A stretch of DNA of 64,000 bases from Hippasteria phrygiana. Taxonomy: Eukaryota > Echinodermata > Asteroidea > Valvatida > Goniasteridae. The position numbers and the translations under genes were made by a program. The stretch lies in NCBI GenBank assembly GCA_037893225.1, contig JAZGUH010000451.1:2994001-3058000 (forward strand). The letters run 5' to 3'. The notes beneath the pieces are model-generated. The model searched no databases and was not told where the DNA came from. It saw only the letters and a program-made list of their open reading frames with translations. Below, in pieces: positions 55,112 through 64,000 of the stretch (its first letter is position 1; every line of letters begins with the position of its first letter).

Positions 55112-55355
55112 TGAGCCGAGTGGACAGAGTGACACAGTAGCAGTCTGTCTCGAGGGTCCAACATCCCACCTCACCATTGGAGGCAGTTCTGACGCATCAG
55201 GTCCCCCAAGGATGATTAGGCGTTCAGCGAGAAAGACCAGAGGAAGACCCCCTAACAGGTACATGTATCCACTTTCCAACGCATTGCATCTGTTGAAGCA
55301 AATTATGACTGTTGATGCTAGTGGAGAAACAGATTACGATGCGGACTCTGAGTAG
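55101..55355 (+). pseudogene. pol C-terminal tail in a shifted frame
   Basis: The frame reads RRSARKTRGRPPNRYMYPL, the kind of Arg/Pro-rich tail that ends many Ty3/gypsy pol proteins. It overlaps the end of the main pol frame by about ten bases. The likely cause is a small indel near 55090-55110. It could instead be a separate short ORF; there is no sign of an envelope gene. Confidence 0.55.
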
Positions 55356-55829
55356 GAAGTAAACTCTTAGATCCATGCAGTGGCCTGCTCTAATTACCCA
55401 GCTCTTGGCCATGGCCATGGGCACACTTGGCCGTTGATGCTCCCGATTGTTGACTCTGAACTGATCAGCCAATTTTTGTGTGAACTCTTTGCATAAATGT
55501 AACGATAAGACTAAAATCGGACTTGTGATATTGTGAACTCTTCACATAAGTGTTAAGATTGCATCAGTGAGAATCATCTGTAGAGATATTTGCCCACTGA
55601 CCCAGTTAACCAAAGTGTGCAGACAGGATGTGGTTGGAAACAAACTTGCTGTTTTACAAGGTGTTACATATTACAGGTGATTCCTACTTTTCATGGAATG
55701 TTGCATCTGTAGTTGCTGGTTCCTGCCTTTTACTTTTGATGTTGTATTGTTGTTGGCATTTAATGTTTTAACGTAGTGTTCTAGCTAGTTACTTTCAGCT
55801 CATAACTTGTCGTCGGGGCGACGACCTTT
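55356..55829 (+). other. 3' untranslated region of the retrotransposon
   Basis: No ORF or motif. It includes GCCATGGCCATGGGC and a pair of GTGAACTCTT(T/C)(G/A)CATAA phrases about 50 bp apart. Confidence 0.6.
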
Positions 55830-55844
55830 TACTTGGGGAGAGAT
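55830..55844 (+). promoter_or_regulatory. Polypurine tract
   Basis: TTGGGGAGAGAT lies directly before the right LTR. This is the position and composition expected of the plus-strand primer. Confidence 0.75.
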
Positions 55845-56967
55845 TGTGAGGATGGCATCGGACGACCCTGGATACGCACTGGTATTGAGAGGTGAGACGG
55901 CGGCTGGTTATAGTGCCATCATGCGGTGACGGTTTGTACACCATACTTACTCGTTGCCGTGTGTCCGGCCTGGCCATGCCGTCCACCAACTCAGGTATAA
56001 TCTCCCTGTTTTTCATTATAAACTACCCCAATTCACTGCTTATTTAATGGATTACATAATTTAGGTAACTTTTGGATATATTGGAGGATTCTCCCCGTAA
56101 GAACATTGGTTTTATGAGTGGATTTGAGCATCGGTAATTCCAGCCAACATGGCGCCCTCCATAATGTATACTGCATCTATTTAGGGAAGACCCACATCGC
56201 TGTGTTAACAGGGCTTGTTTACATACCATAACTTGATCCATGTGTGCCATATTGTATACGTGTAAAACACACTAGATTTGTAAGTATGGGGTAAGTATAG
56301 CAGCAGTGCAGGATTTGAGTTTTGTTGCTAGTTGGGAGACTTATGCCCAGAAGACATATCCTGAGTGTTGTGTGCATGATAACTTTAAGTTTCACACATC
56401 ATTGCAATTAACTTGAGTGAGCCTGTACAGATCATGCACACCTTGGTTTGAGTAATTAATTTATTGTGATGTTTTGGATAATCATGAGGAACGGCGGTTT
56501 ATCGAGTTCCACTGTATTTTTGTCAAGTGGTACATTGTATTAGACTTGTTCACCAGTCTTGCCAGTGTGACATAACAGAATGGTTATCTTGAATAACCTG
56601 GTTCACATGATAGTACTACAAGTATGTGCTTGTAGTACATCACTTTATTATTTACTTGTGGAGGTATAATGGATTGTTATTGCTCCTTTATTGTGCATAA
56701 CTGGAGGTCTTACATGAATTCATACATACTGAAATTGAACTTTAGGAGCCCAGTGCTTATGTAATTGGACAATTTATTTGTGCTGCTACATTGTACTTAT
56801 GGAATTTCCTGTATCTCTTGTTTATTTCTCCTTTTGTGGTACACCATACTTACTCGTTGCCGTGTGTCCGGCCTGGCCATGCCGTCCACCAACTCAGACC
56901 AATAAACCAATCCGAACCCAGTAATCCAAATCTGTTTCCTCAGTTTTATTACGGCGCCATCCCTACA
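55845..56967 (+). repeat. Right LTR, 1,123 bp
   Basis: The same length and ends as the left LTR, with two visible base differences. The internal 59-bp repeat is at 55936-55994 and 56839-56897. The CACG duplication follows at 56968-56971. Confidence 0.95.
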
Positions 56968-57074
56968 CACGCAAACACAATGGGCACTCGCATAGTGACG
57001 TCATCTATCTCCACGCAGCTACGTCACACGATTGGATTGTAAACACGCGGTTGACCCCGAGCTTTTCTGATTCT

Positions 57075-57245
57075 GAGCGAAAGCGACTCCAAAGTAAAAC
57101 TTCTCTAAAATTGCCAAATCCATGCATAAACTCTTCAGACCTACTTTGTTAGGTTTGGGGAGGCATAAGCTCTCAGAAAAGCCACTAAAGTAGAAAAATG
57201 CAAATTGGTTTTCTTTCCTCTTTAAGGGTCGGAGAGTCACCATTT
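57075..57245 (-). repeat. Inverted partner of the repeat at 46.84-47.03 kb
   Basis: The minus strand shows CTTAAAGAGGAAAGAAAACC, ATTTTTCTACTTTAGTGGCT and TTTGGAGTCGCTTTCGCTCA. These are similar in content and order to the copy left of the THAP exon. Confidence 0.6.
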
Positions 57246-57862
57246 ATGGCCGACGCCACCCGTCGTGTTTAGGGTTCACGACTTAATACGTCCCCCGCAA
57301 TCAAGGAATCACTCCCTAGTGCCTTTCTTCCCCCGTCTTTTCTCCATGCCAGAGAATTAAATGCGTCTTCCACGCTGTGTGTGGGTAGTTTTCTTTACCA
57401 ACTCTTTTTAAAGAAAGACGTGACACAGGAAAACAAAATAGTAAGCAGAAATGCTCTTTTATTTTATTTTAGAACACATTTAACTTCATTGTTATAATAT
57501 CTGATACCTGAAAATCAAAAGTCAGCTTTCTGCATTATGTCGGAACATGCCGGTCAGAAAGTCTAAAGTCGGAACTTAATAATTCGAAAGTCAGATTTAC
57601 AAGGTATGCTAGCAAGTCGGAGTTCTGCCAAAAATTGGAAGAATCTCATCCCTGTAAACCTTTCCTGAATTATTCCTTGGTGCTGGCGATAGTCATAAAA
57701 GTGAGAATCTATTATAATGAGCAATTTCGTGCGTTAATTATACTGCATCTGTACTTTTTTTGTTTACCCAAAAATTGGCCGCCCGGACAACCGAATATTC
57801 GAATATTCAATCGAATGGAAGGTCGAATATTAAAATATTAAATTATTCGGTTTGACTCAGCC

Positions 57863-60800
57863 CTACCAGGTAGTCTGGATGAAAGTCCAGAAGTTGTACA
57901 GGTGTGCGCTGTATTCCAGGCCGAAGATATAGTGCGCCTTGGACACAGCATCAAATGCACCCACGGGATCGTGGGCACCACTTGGCAGAGCTTGGTGATC
58001 AATGACAACGTAGTATGCTGTCACGTCATGCCTTGTTGTACCAACAGCAAGGAGGTAAGGATGACTCCTGTGATTTCTTCTTGCCTCAAGGAATTCATTT
58101 ATGCTAGCTCCATGCTGAAATTTAATCCATGCATATAAATTACAATTATGGATTTCTGTTAAAAAATAAAAAAAAAAAGGATTAAAATGTGAACTATCAA
58201 CATTTTCCCCCATAAACTATAATGATGGAAATCTTTTGCAATAATTTGCAAGTCATTTTGCAAAAACTTAACTTTTCCTTTGTTTACAAAGCATTAAAAA
58301 GCTACCAAATTCTAAAATGTCACTTGTCATGGTAAGTTGAAAAACAAATAATGAATAGAGCACAGTAAACAGTCAAAGGTATGGAACTTTCTCACTTCTT
58401 TTTCAGATTCTTTAAGAAAACTACTACAGCTGATTGCCTTTTGACTGGGTAACAGTTTGTTCTTCCGTTGGAAGTGCATGGGAAAAGATGGGTTTTTTTT
58501 CAGCAATAGATCAGACATTTAAAAGGACCCGATTCGAAATTCTTGAAATTGTGTTTGTTAATAAGAGCCACTTTGTTGTCTCCAGAGAGAATCAAAGATG
58601 CAGCCAAGTCATGCAGAGTACTAGATCACTCCCGGTCAGTATCAGTTTCATCGGCTGGTGTAATTGGCAGGATATGCCTTTCCATGAGATTAAGATCAAG
58701 AGACATAATGGCAAGTACACAATTTTTTCACCCTCAAGCTGCCAGTGTTGTGCTGTCCTGCAAAATAGCAGTAATTGTTCCCAGTCTCTGTAGTTACTAA
58801 TTTAGACAAGCCTAGTACACTATTTAAGTTCTATTGGAAACTGAAGCAGTTAATTATGGTAGCTCTGAAAGGACAGCACAAACTGTCAATATTGACGTCT
58901 ACAATTCATGACTCGGTCTCTCGACGCAAAATATTGACGCGATATTCACATCAAAAATTCACATCCCTCACTCCGGTTGCTAATTTATTTTTGCGAATTT
59001 TTTTTCCAGCAAGCAAGGTAGAATGATTCAGCTACTGATGTCATGTGATATAAATGGCCAACTCACAGTGTACGCGATGCATTATCACTCAGTTGATTCA
59101 GCTCGCATCAACCTTCTCCCACAACTAGCTTGCTGGAAAAAATCTGACAAAATATTTATGACCGGGGTGAGGGGCGTGAATTTTGGACGTGAATATTGAT
59201 GTCAATATTCATGGTTTGCAACTTCCGTTTAGAGCCACCATAGTTAATAGCATGGGCGTCGCATGGGGGAAGGGGGGACACAAGGGGGGCACTTGTCCCT
59301 TGCCAAACCCCCCCCCCCCCCCAAGATATTTATTTTTATTATTTTGTCACAAGACTGGCAGTGAAATACATGTGGCCTATTTCCGAGTAGTATACATGTA
59401 CTTATACAGGGGTCAACAGCACTATCGATTTGTTGTTTAGGCGGTTTCCAACCTTTTGGTGATTTTTCCCCCTCTAGGAAAGTCCTGGTGATGGTAAAAT
59501 GTCATTTTTGCTTGTGGTATTTTGAGACAAGCCAGAATGTATGCTTCTTAGTGAAAAATAGATGTTACCTTCTCAAACTGTATCAGGTGATCAATAGCCG
59601 ACACCAGGGAAATTGTTGGTGCTCCTGTCCTTCCCTGGTTCACCGGAGGGAGAATACAAAGCAGCAGAAGGATGACTGCTGTCTCCGAACACCAACCTGA
59701 AGAAAGACACACACAAAAAATGTCTTTACATTAGATGCTATATCCCAACTAATTCACACTTAGCTAAAAACAGAGTAATTAATGTTTTAATCTGTTGCAC
59801 CAGTTGATCTGTACCTTCTGGAATATTTCTTTTTGCCGTACATGTGAATGGAATGCCGTTAGTTTCCCTCTATGTATCACAATCAGCTTCAAACAACAGT
59901 CATGTGTCATATTTATGCACTTCTCTGTGACAGCATCTGCTTGGGAAAACTAAGAGCATTCCATTCAGGAAAGTAATTCAGGTCAACTGTAGCAACAAGT
60001 TTAGACACTGATAAAAACACGCAGTCGTACTTCCCCAATACGTCCGAGGACAATGCTTTGTGTTTCCTATTGTTCCTTTAATATAACCAACCCCCATAGA
60101 CTAAGCACGTATCCTTACGTTCGAGGACCGATTTCAACAAAAGACTCTACGTTCGAGGACTGAAAGGTTTCTTTGTGTTTCCTTTCTTCTCTTGTCCTCG
60201 GAGATATATACAGTGCACGTACACTATAACATGCATACTACACATTTCAACCACTGAGCTGGCTAGTGTTGACTCATTCAGCAGGATGTGCAAATCCTCC
60301 TCTACACCATTGTTAATAAATTTAGCCAATTATTGTTTAATTCTTTAAAATAGTTGCAGACCTTATCTGTGACCTTAAACTGAAAATGCCTGCCTTATAC
60401 ATGTAGGCCTAAGCTTGATTTGTATTTTGAATTACTATTTGCTCGGATTGTGTGCAAATGTAGCTTACCTCGCATTTCTGATTCTGCACTTGGGCCATTT
60501 TCAACTGTGGAGATGAGCTGGTTGACTGTTATGTTCCCACGGATTGACCTAGCTGTGCTGACAATTCTGTTCTTGAGGTCCTCGGTCCAGATCTCGATGA
60601 AGTTAGTATGTTTGTCCGGAAACATAAGCTGGAAGTCTTTGTCAATCTGGTAATTACAAGAATACATGCAAATGGAATTTTGCTTTAATGTGACAAAAGA
60701 AAACCTTATGACAGCTCGAGGCCCCCCAAGCACTAGATTGCCAATTTTTTTTTATTCTTTTTTCTTTTTAACCAATGTCAAAAGAGTCCTGGCCCCCTAC

Positions 60801-63337
60801 CAAAATTATGTTCCGGGTCATTTTGAGCAACATTTTGGGAAGAAAACTGGTGAGCCTCGCCCAAGTCACATCCTGGGTGCACAACTGACTTCTGAAGAAT
60901 GGTACAGTATTGGGAAGCAACAATATAGTACAGGCATGCAACTCTGTCATAACAGAAAAAGAGGAACATGGCAAGAATCACAGACTTTGTACAGTGTTTT
61001 CCTATTTTCAATGGCACCGATGAAGAGGGGCAAAATAGGAAATCCACAGATCCGCGCAAAACTTGCTTGACCGACAGTAAACTCTCGTCAGAGCACTCTT
61101 CGTGGGCCTGAACTACATGTAATGTGACCATCTATCAGCACAACACTTTAAACAGGATGCTGTTCTTGGCTTTAACCCCCAAATTTATCCTGCTCTGAAC
61201 AATTTCATCAAAAGCCAATTTTGCATATTGTAAAACATAATGAGACACGTAACCTTTGTTTTGCACAGGTGATTTTACATAAAAATTGAAAAAAATGTTA
61301 TGGCCAAGGTCAATACTTACTAAGCCTGCTGTGTTCCTGAAGCTTGGGAACTCGTTCATAATTTCAGCAGCTGCTGATCCATTGTTCACCATGCTGCGTC
61401 GCAGGGTGTATGTGGCAACCATCTTTTTCAAGAGGGTGTCTCTGCTCTGGTTGACCTGAGGAGTGTGTTTCAGCCAGTTGATATCTGCTTCCATTATATC
61501 CTGTGGTGTAGTATCATCAGCACTTCCTCTCTGGCGTGTTGGTCCTCCATCCATTTTGACTTGAGTCTTGTCTTTTTTCTTGTATGACCCCCGGGGCTCC
61601 GTCCTGTTCACGTTTTTTATTCTGGCAGCTATAAAGCCAGTGTTGCTTCGTTCATCAAAGAACGCCTCCTAAATGTAAAAGTAATATGGCCCTCTTATTA
61701 TTGACATTTAACAATCATATCTGGAGGACACGCAAATGGGAACATAGTTTGCTAGACTGCAGGCTGAGACCAAAAGTCAACAACTTGAAATGTGAATGTT
61801 CCTAATATTGCAATAATTAACACTATAACTTCAAAAAGCTTGTGAAAAATATGCAGGATTTCATGACAACTCTCCTATGCTGTTTGAACAAGCATGGTTT
61901 GGACACTCACGGCGTCACCATCATTGCCTTGTTCCCTGTGTACGTGATTAGCACAATCGGTGAATGTCTGCGATTGCGCATCGACATGCTAATAGTGCAG
62001 TGTGATTTTCCATCAGTCTTTCGCGAAAGCATCGGTCGATCGCGTCTGACAATTTCAATTATTCCATGCGGGGCCAGACTATATTCGTCTCTCCAGCCTA
62101 AGTTTGGTTACATACAAGATGTCTGTATCGTGATAAAGGTCTATAGGGTTCTGCCTAAAATGCATATGGCCATACTGTCTTGGAACAGTTAAAGCCTGGC
62201 CCTCTCACATGACATCATACACACAAGGTCTATGTTATGACAACATCTAGAATCCACACTAACTAGCATTGACGATTCCCATTGCATACTTGTTCTTGGT
62301 GTGTGTCTTGGGAAGTCTCCTACAAAAAAGTTAGCAACACAAAATTATATGTAACCACTCTGACTCAAATGTCAGGTCAAAAGCCTAACAGGAATTCTAC
62401 TGCAACTATAATGTGCCAATAGTCAAAGTGTTCAAGTTCATGAAAAGAGGCATCCAGCATATTAAAATTTGTCACCGTTACCATATTCGGACTCAAAACT
62501 TACACCTATTTACTACACCGAGATGGCATGGTGTATCCATGTTAATTATCAGAAAGTATTTGTCAAAGACTTGTTTCTGCTTGGTCTGCAGTGTGTGAGC
62601 CGAGCAAAAGCATAAAGCAAGTTAGTGCAAGACCACTTATTGGGAAGCATGGCGTGATGGCTTGTGAAAATTAGTAATGACAATCTGGGGAAACTGAAAA
62701 TAATACTGATATAGTACCTGGAAAGATCAGGTTTCTGATATGTGCTGATATAGCCAAGTAATTTTAATATTGTTTGTTTTGTTCTTTTTCCCCCTTTTTC
62801 TTGCCAAAACTAATAGACATATAGCCAATCAGCAATCATAGCTCTATCCAGGTGAAACCACCCTAAAACATACTGAAATTATGCTGCAAATAGTCTACAG
62901 CATTATACATGTATGTCATTTTGTGATTAAAAAAATCACTTGGCAATAGTGGTGATTCACAGGGACAACAGTTTGCATGTGGGCTGCATCTATTTTCCAA
63001 GTAGGGTAGGATCATTCACCAAATGGCATCGATTCATTGAAAAGTTATGCAAGCACTCAGGGTATTCTTGAAATAAATAGACATGGAAACAGTATGAACT
63101 TGTATGTAATTAAAAGCAATGGGTTGCTAATTTGTGGTGGTTGCTACAAAACCAAGACTAGATTTGTGCATTTTCCTTTGAATAAACAGCATGCAAAATT
63201 GGCAGGAAAAACATCAAGTTAAACTTACACATGCACATCCATCATGTGACCCACCACAATGTTCACCAGCAAGTGCCGTGTACCATCTTGAAGGCAGTTA
63301 TGACGCTCATACTCCTCGAGTATATCATCGCCTCCAG
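57863..63337 (-). CDS. Multi-exon gene, SAMD3-like uncharacterised family
   Basis: Exons on the minus strand, with splice phases that agree: 63337-63229 (LEEYERHNCLQDGTRHLL; donor GTAAGT), 62319-62264 (LPKTHTKNKYAMGIVNA), 62097-61919 (WRDEYSLAPHGIIEIVRRD), 61668-61321 (EAFFDERSNTGFIAARIKN to EIMNEFPSFRNTAGL; donor GTAAGT), 60646-60469 (IDKDFQLMFPDKHTNFIEIW), 59696-59569 (ETAVILLLLCILPP to AIDHLIQFEK), and the last exon 58155-57863 (YLLAVGTTRHDV to FIQTTW, TAG). The phases require at least one more exon between 59569 and 58155. The run of motifs resembles uncharacterised proteins often named SAMD3-like in fish and invertebrates; this is from memory of the family pattern. Molecular function is unknown. 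The 5' end lies beyond the window or upstream of 63337. Confidence 0.75.
58500..58760 (-). pseudogene. Possible damaged exon of the same gene
   Basis: The minus strand reads LMERHILPITPADETDTDRE, an in-frame TGA (58626-58628), then SSTLHDLAASLILSGDNK. Both halves are in the same frame and look like normal protein. It lies where the splice phases demand a missing exon. Either the TGA is a real lesion, or this is not an exon. Confidence 0.35.
59305..59324 (-). repeat. Poly-C tract (G tract on the minus strand)
   Basis: A run of about 16 C, within an intron of the gene above if the exon model holds. Confidence 0.85.
59700..60468. other. Intron DNA with a MITE
   Basis: Lies between the exons ending at 60469 and starting at 59696. 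Apart from the MITE at 60046-60201 nothing is recognised. Confidence 0.6.
60046..60201 (-). mobile_element. MITE with CGAGGACAA/TTGTCCTCG ends, inverted copy
   Basis: CGAGGACAA near 60046 and TTGTCCTCG near 60192 are the ends. In between, the reverse complement of the 34.41-34.57 kb element can be followed: CCCCCATAGACTAAGCACGT, CTTACGTTCGAGGACCGAT. It has no coding capacity. Confidence 0.75.
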
Positions 63338-63538
63338 CTTTGGAACGCAGAATTGACAGGATAAGATGTAGAAAATTACAGAAAGTTTCTCAATTCAAAC
63401 TTCTGACAACTGCCATCATCCTGTTATGTTTGAACAATAACCAACAGGCTAACTGATGACAATAACATGACCCTACACTGTACTCGCAAGTGCAATAAAA
63501 GGTAAACAAAATAAACTAACGTATAGGATCTACATGTA

Positions 63539-64000
63539 CAATAGTGGAAAAAAATATTAGAACACCTGGTCAAAATAGGAAAAGGACAGTCAGCACTGTG
63601 GGGTGCCTCTTTACAACAATCACAGTTTGGCACCATATGGCATATTGTATCAATGTTTTCAGTTTTTCTTCAACATCTAGTATTATTCCAGCAGTTTTGA
63701 AGTAATTCCTTCAGTTTTACTTAATTTAAGGCTATCGATTGTTTACTCCAGTAAATCCCATGTTTGTTCTATCAGGTCAAGTCTGGGCTTTGTGGTGGCC
63801 TAGTCATCATTTTCAACACCCCAGATACTTCTTTTCATTGCAAGTAATTCTTACAATAGCTTGAGGAATGTTTGGATGATAGGCGCATAAAGTTATAATA
63901 CAATCTTTTTCTTCCAATCATAGAATTTATATGGGGTTCATCCATGATTCCCATCGAAAGGGTAGGCATTTCACTGAACTTTCAGTTTCAGCTAAATGGT
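63539..64000 (-). pseudogene. Tc1/mariner transposase remnant
   Basis: The minus strand encodes PPQSPDL, and, after a frame slip and two stops, IEQTWDLL. These are the C-terminal transposase motifs around the last catalytic residue of Tc1-like elements. An upstream NAP-like stretch is degraded. A terminal-repeat-like sequence GTGGAAAAAAATATTAGAAC lies at about 63546. The element runs off the window edge. It is old and inactive. Confidence 0.7.

Larger units (their letters stand above)
48364..56967 (+). mobile_element. Ty3/gypsy LTR retrotransposon, recent but defective
   Basis: The element is 8,604 bp with LTRs of 1,123 bp each, ends TGTG...TACA, PBS, gag, pol, PPT and a 4-bp target duplication. 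The order protease, RT, RNase H, integrase is that of Ty3/gypsy (Metaviridae). No chromodomain is seen after the integrase. The LTRs differ at two positions that I could find, so insertion was recent. Pol carries a short frame-changing deletion just before the RT start, substitutions at two expected zinc ligands of the integrase N-terminal domain, and a frame change at its C-terminus. The copy is unlikely to be autonomous. It may lie in an intron of the THAP gene. Confidence 0.95.

Noticed and set aside
55101..55355. Envelope-like gene after pol
   Set aside because: There is no signal peptide, transmembrane segment or glycosylation pattern. The sequence looks like a pol tail in another frame.
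61842..62192. 116-codon plus-strand ORF
   Set aside because: It is the opposite-strand shadow of the exon at 61919-62097, which has splice sites and phase support.

Overview
The window looks like nuclear DNA of a metazoan, most likely a marine invertebrate; the species cannot be fixed from sequence alone. The reasons are split genes with GT-AG introns and matching exon phases, a THAP zinc-finger exon, a decayed eukaryote-type RecQ-like helicase, a Ty3/gypsy LTR retrotransposon, a Tc1/mariner remnant, many MITE-like inverted repeats, ACATGTAC microsatellites and long G tracts. There are no operons and no bacterial gene layout.

Layout. 1-3.5 kb is AT-rich DNA without a recognisable gene. 3.5-32.6 kb is a large non-coding repeat field. 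It is saturated with the palindrome TGACGTCA (a CRE/bZIP-type octamer), often as two octamers 11 bp apart, and it also carries CACGTG and CCGGAAG motifs. From about 7.4 kb the field reads as a head-to-tail chain of units. Most units open with a hairpin module and close with a GA- or A-rich leader, some of which are followed by one to four further hairpins. Three related large units (9.1-11.35, 14.3-19.6 and 23.95-29.7 kb) and a near-identical 1,482-bp tandem pair (11.36-14.3 kb) are the main copies.

32.6-47 kb holds an AT-rich decayed coding relic, several families of short inverted-repeat elements, a short gene fragment with paired CxxC motifs, and a RecQ-like helicase pseudogene on the minus strand with a nonsense codon, a frameshift and a MITE abutting its splice donor. 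47.2-47.8 kb is a THAP-domain exon. 48.36-56.97 kb is one Ty3/gypsy retrotransposon with two 1,123-bp LTRs that differ at only two positions I could see, a 4-bp target duplication, a PBS matching the 3' end of tRNA-Leu, gag and pol. Its pol is damaged, so it is a recent but defective copy.

57.8-63.4 kb on the minus strand is a multi-exon gene. Its exon phases chain consistently over most of its length, and its sequence resembles the uncharacterised SAMD3-like proteins of fish and invertebrates. The right edge holds the decayed end of a Tc1/mariner element.

The strongest candidate for something undescribed is the junction module of the repeat chain: hairpins whose stem sequences change between copies while pairing is kept, with an outer arm that can pair with either of two partners. 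No protein that could mobilise these units was seen in the window.
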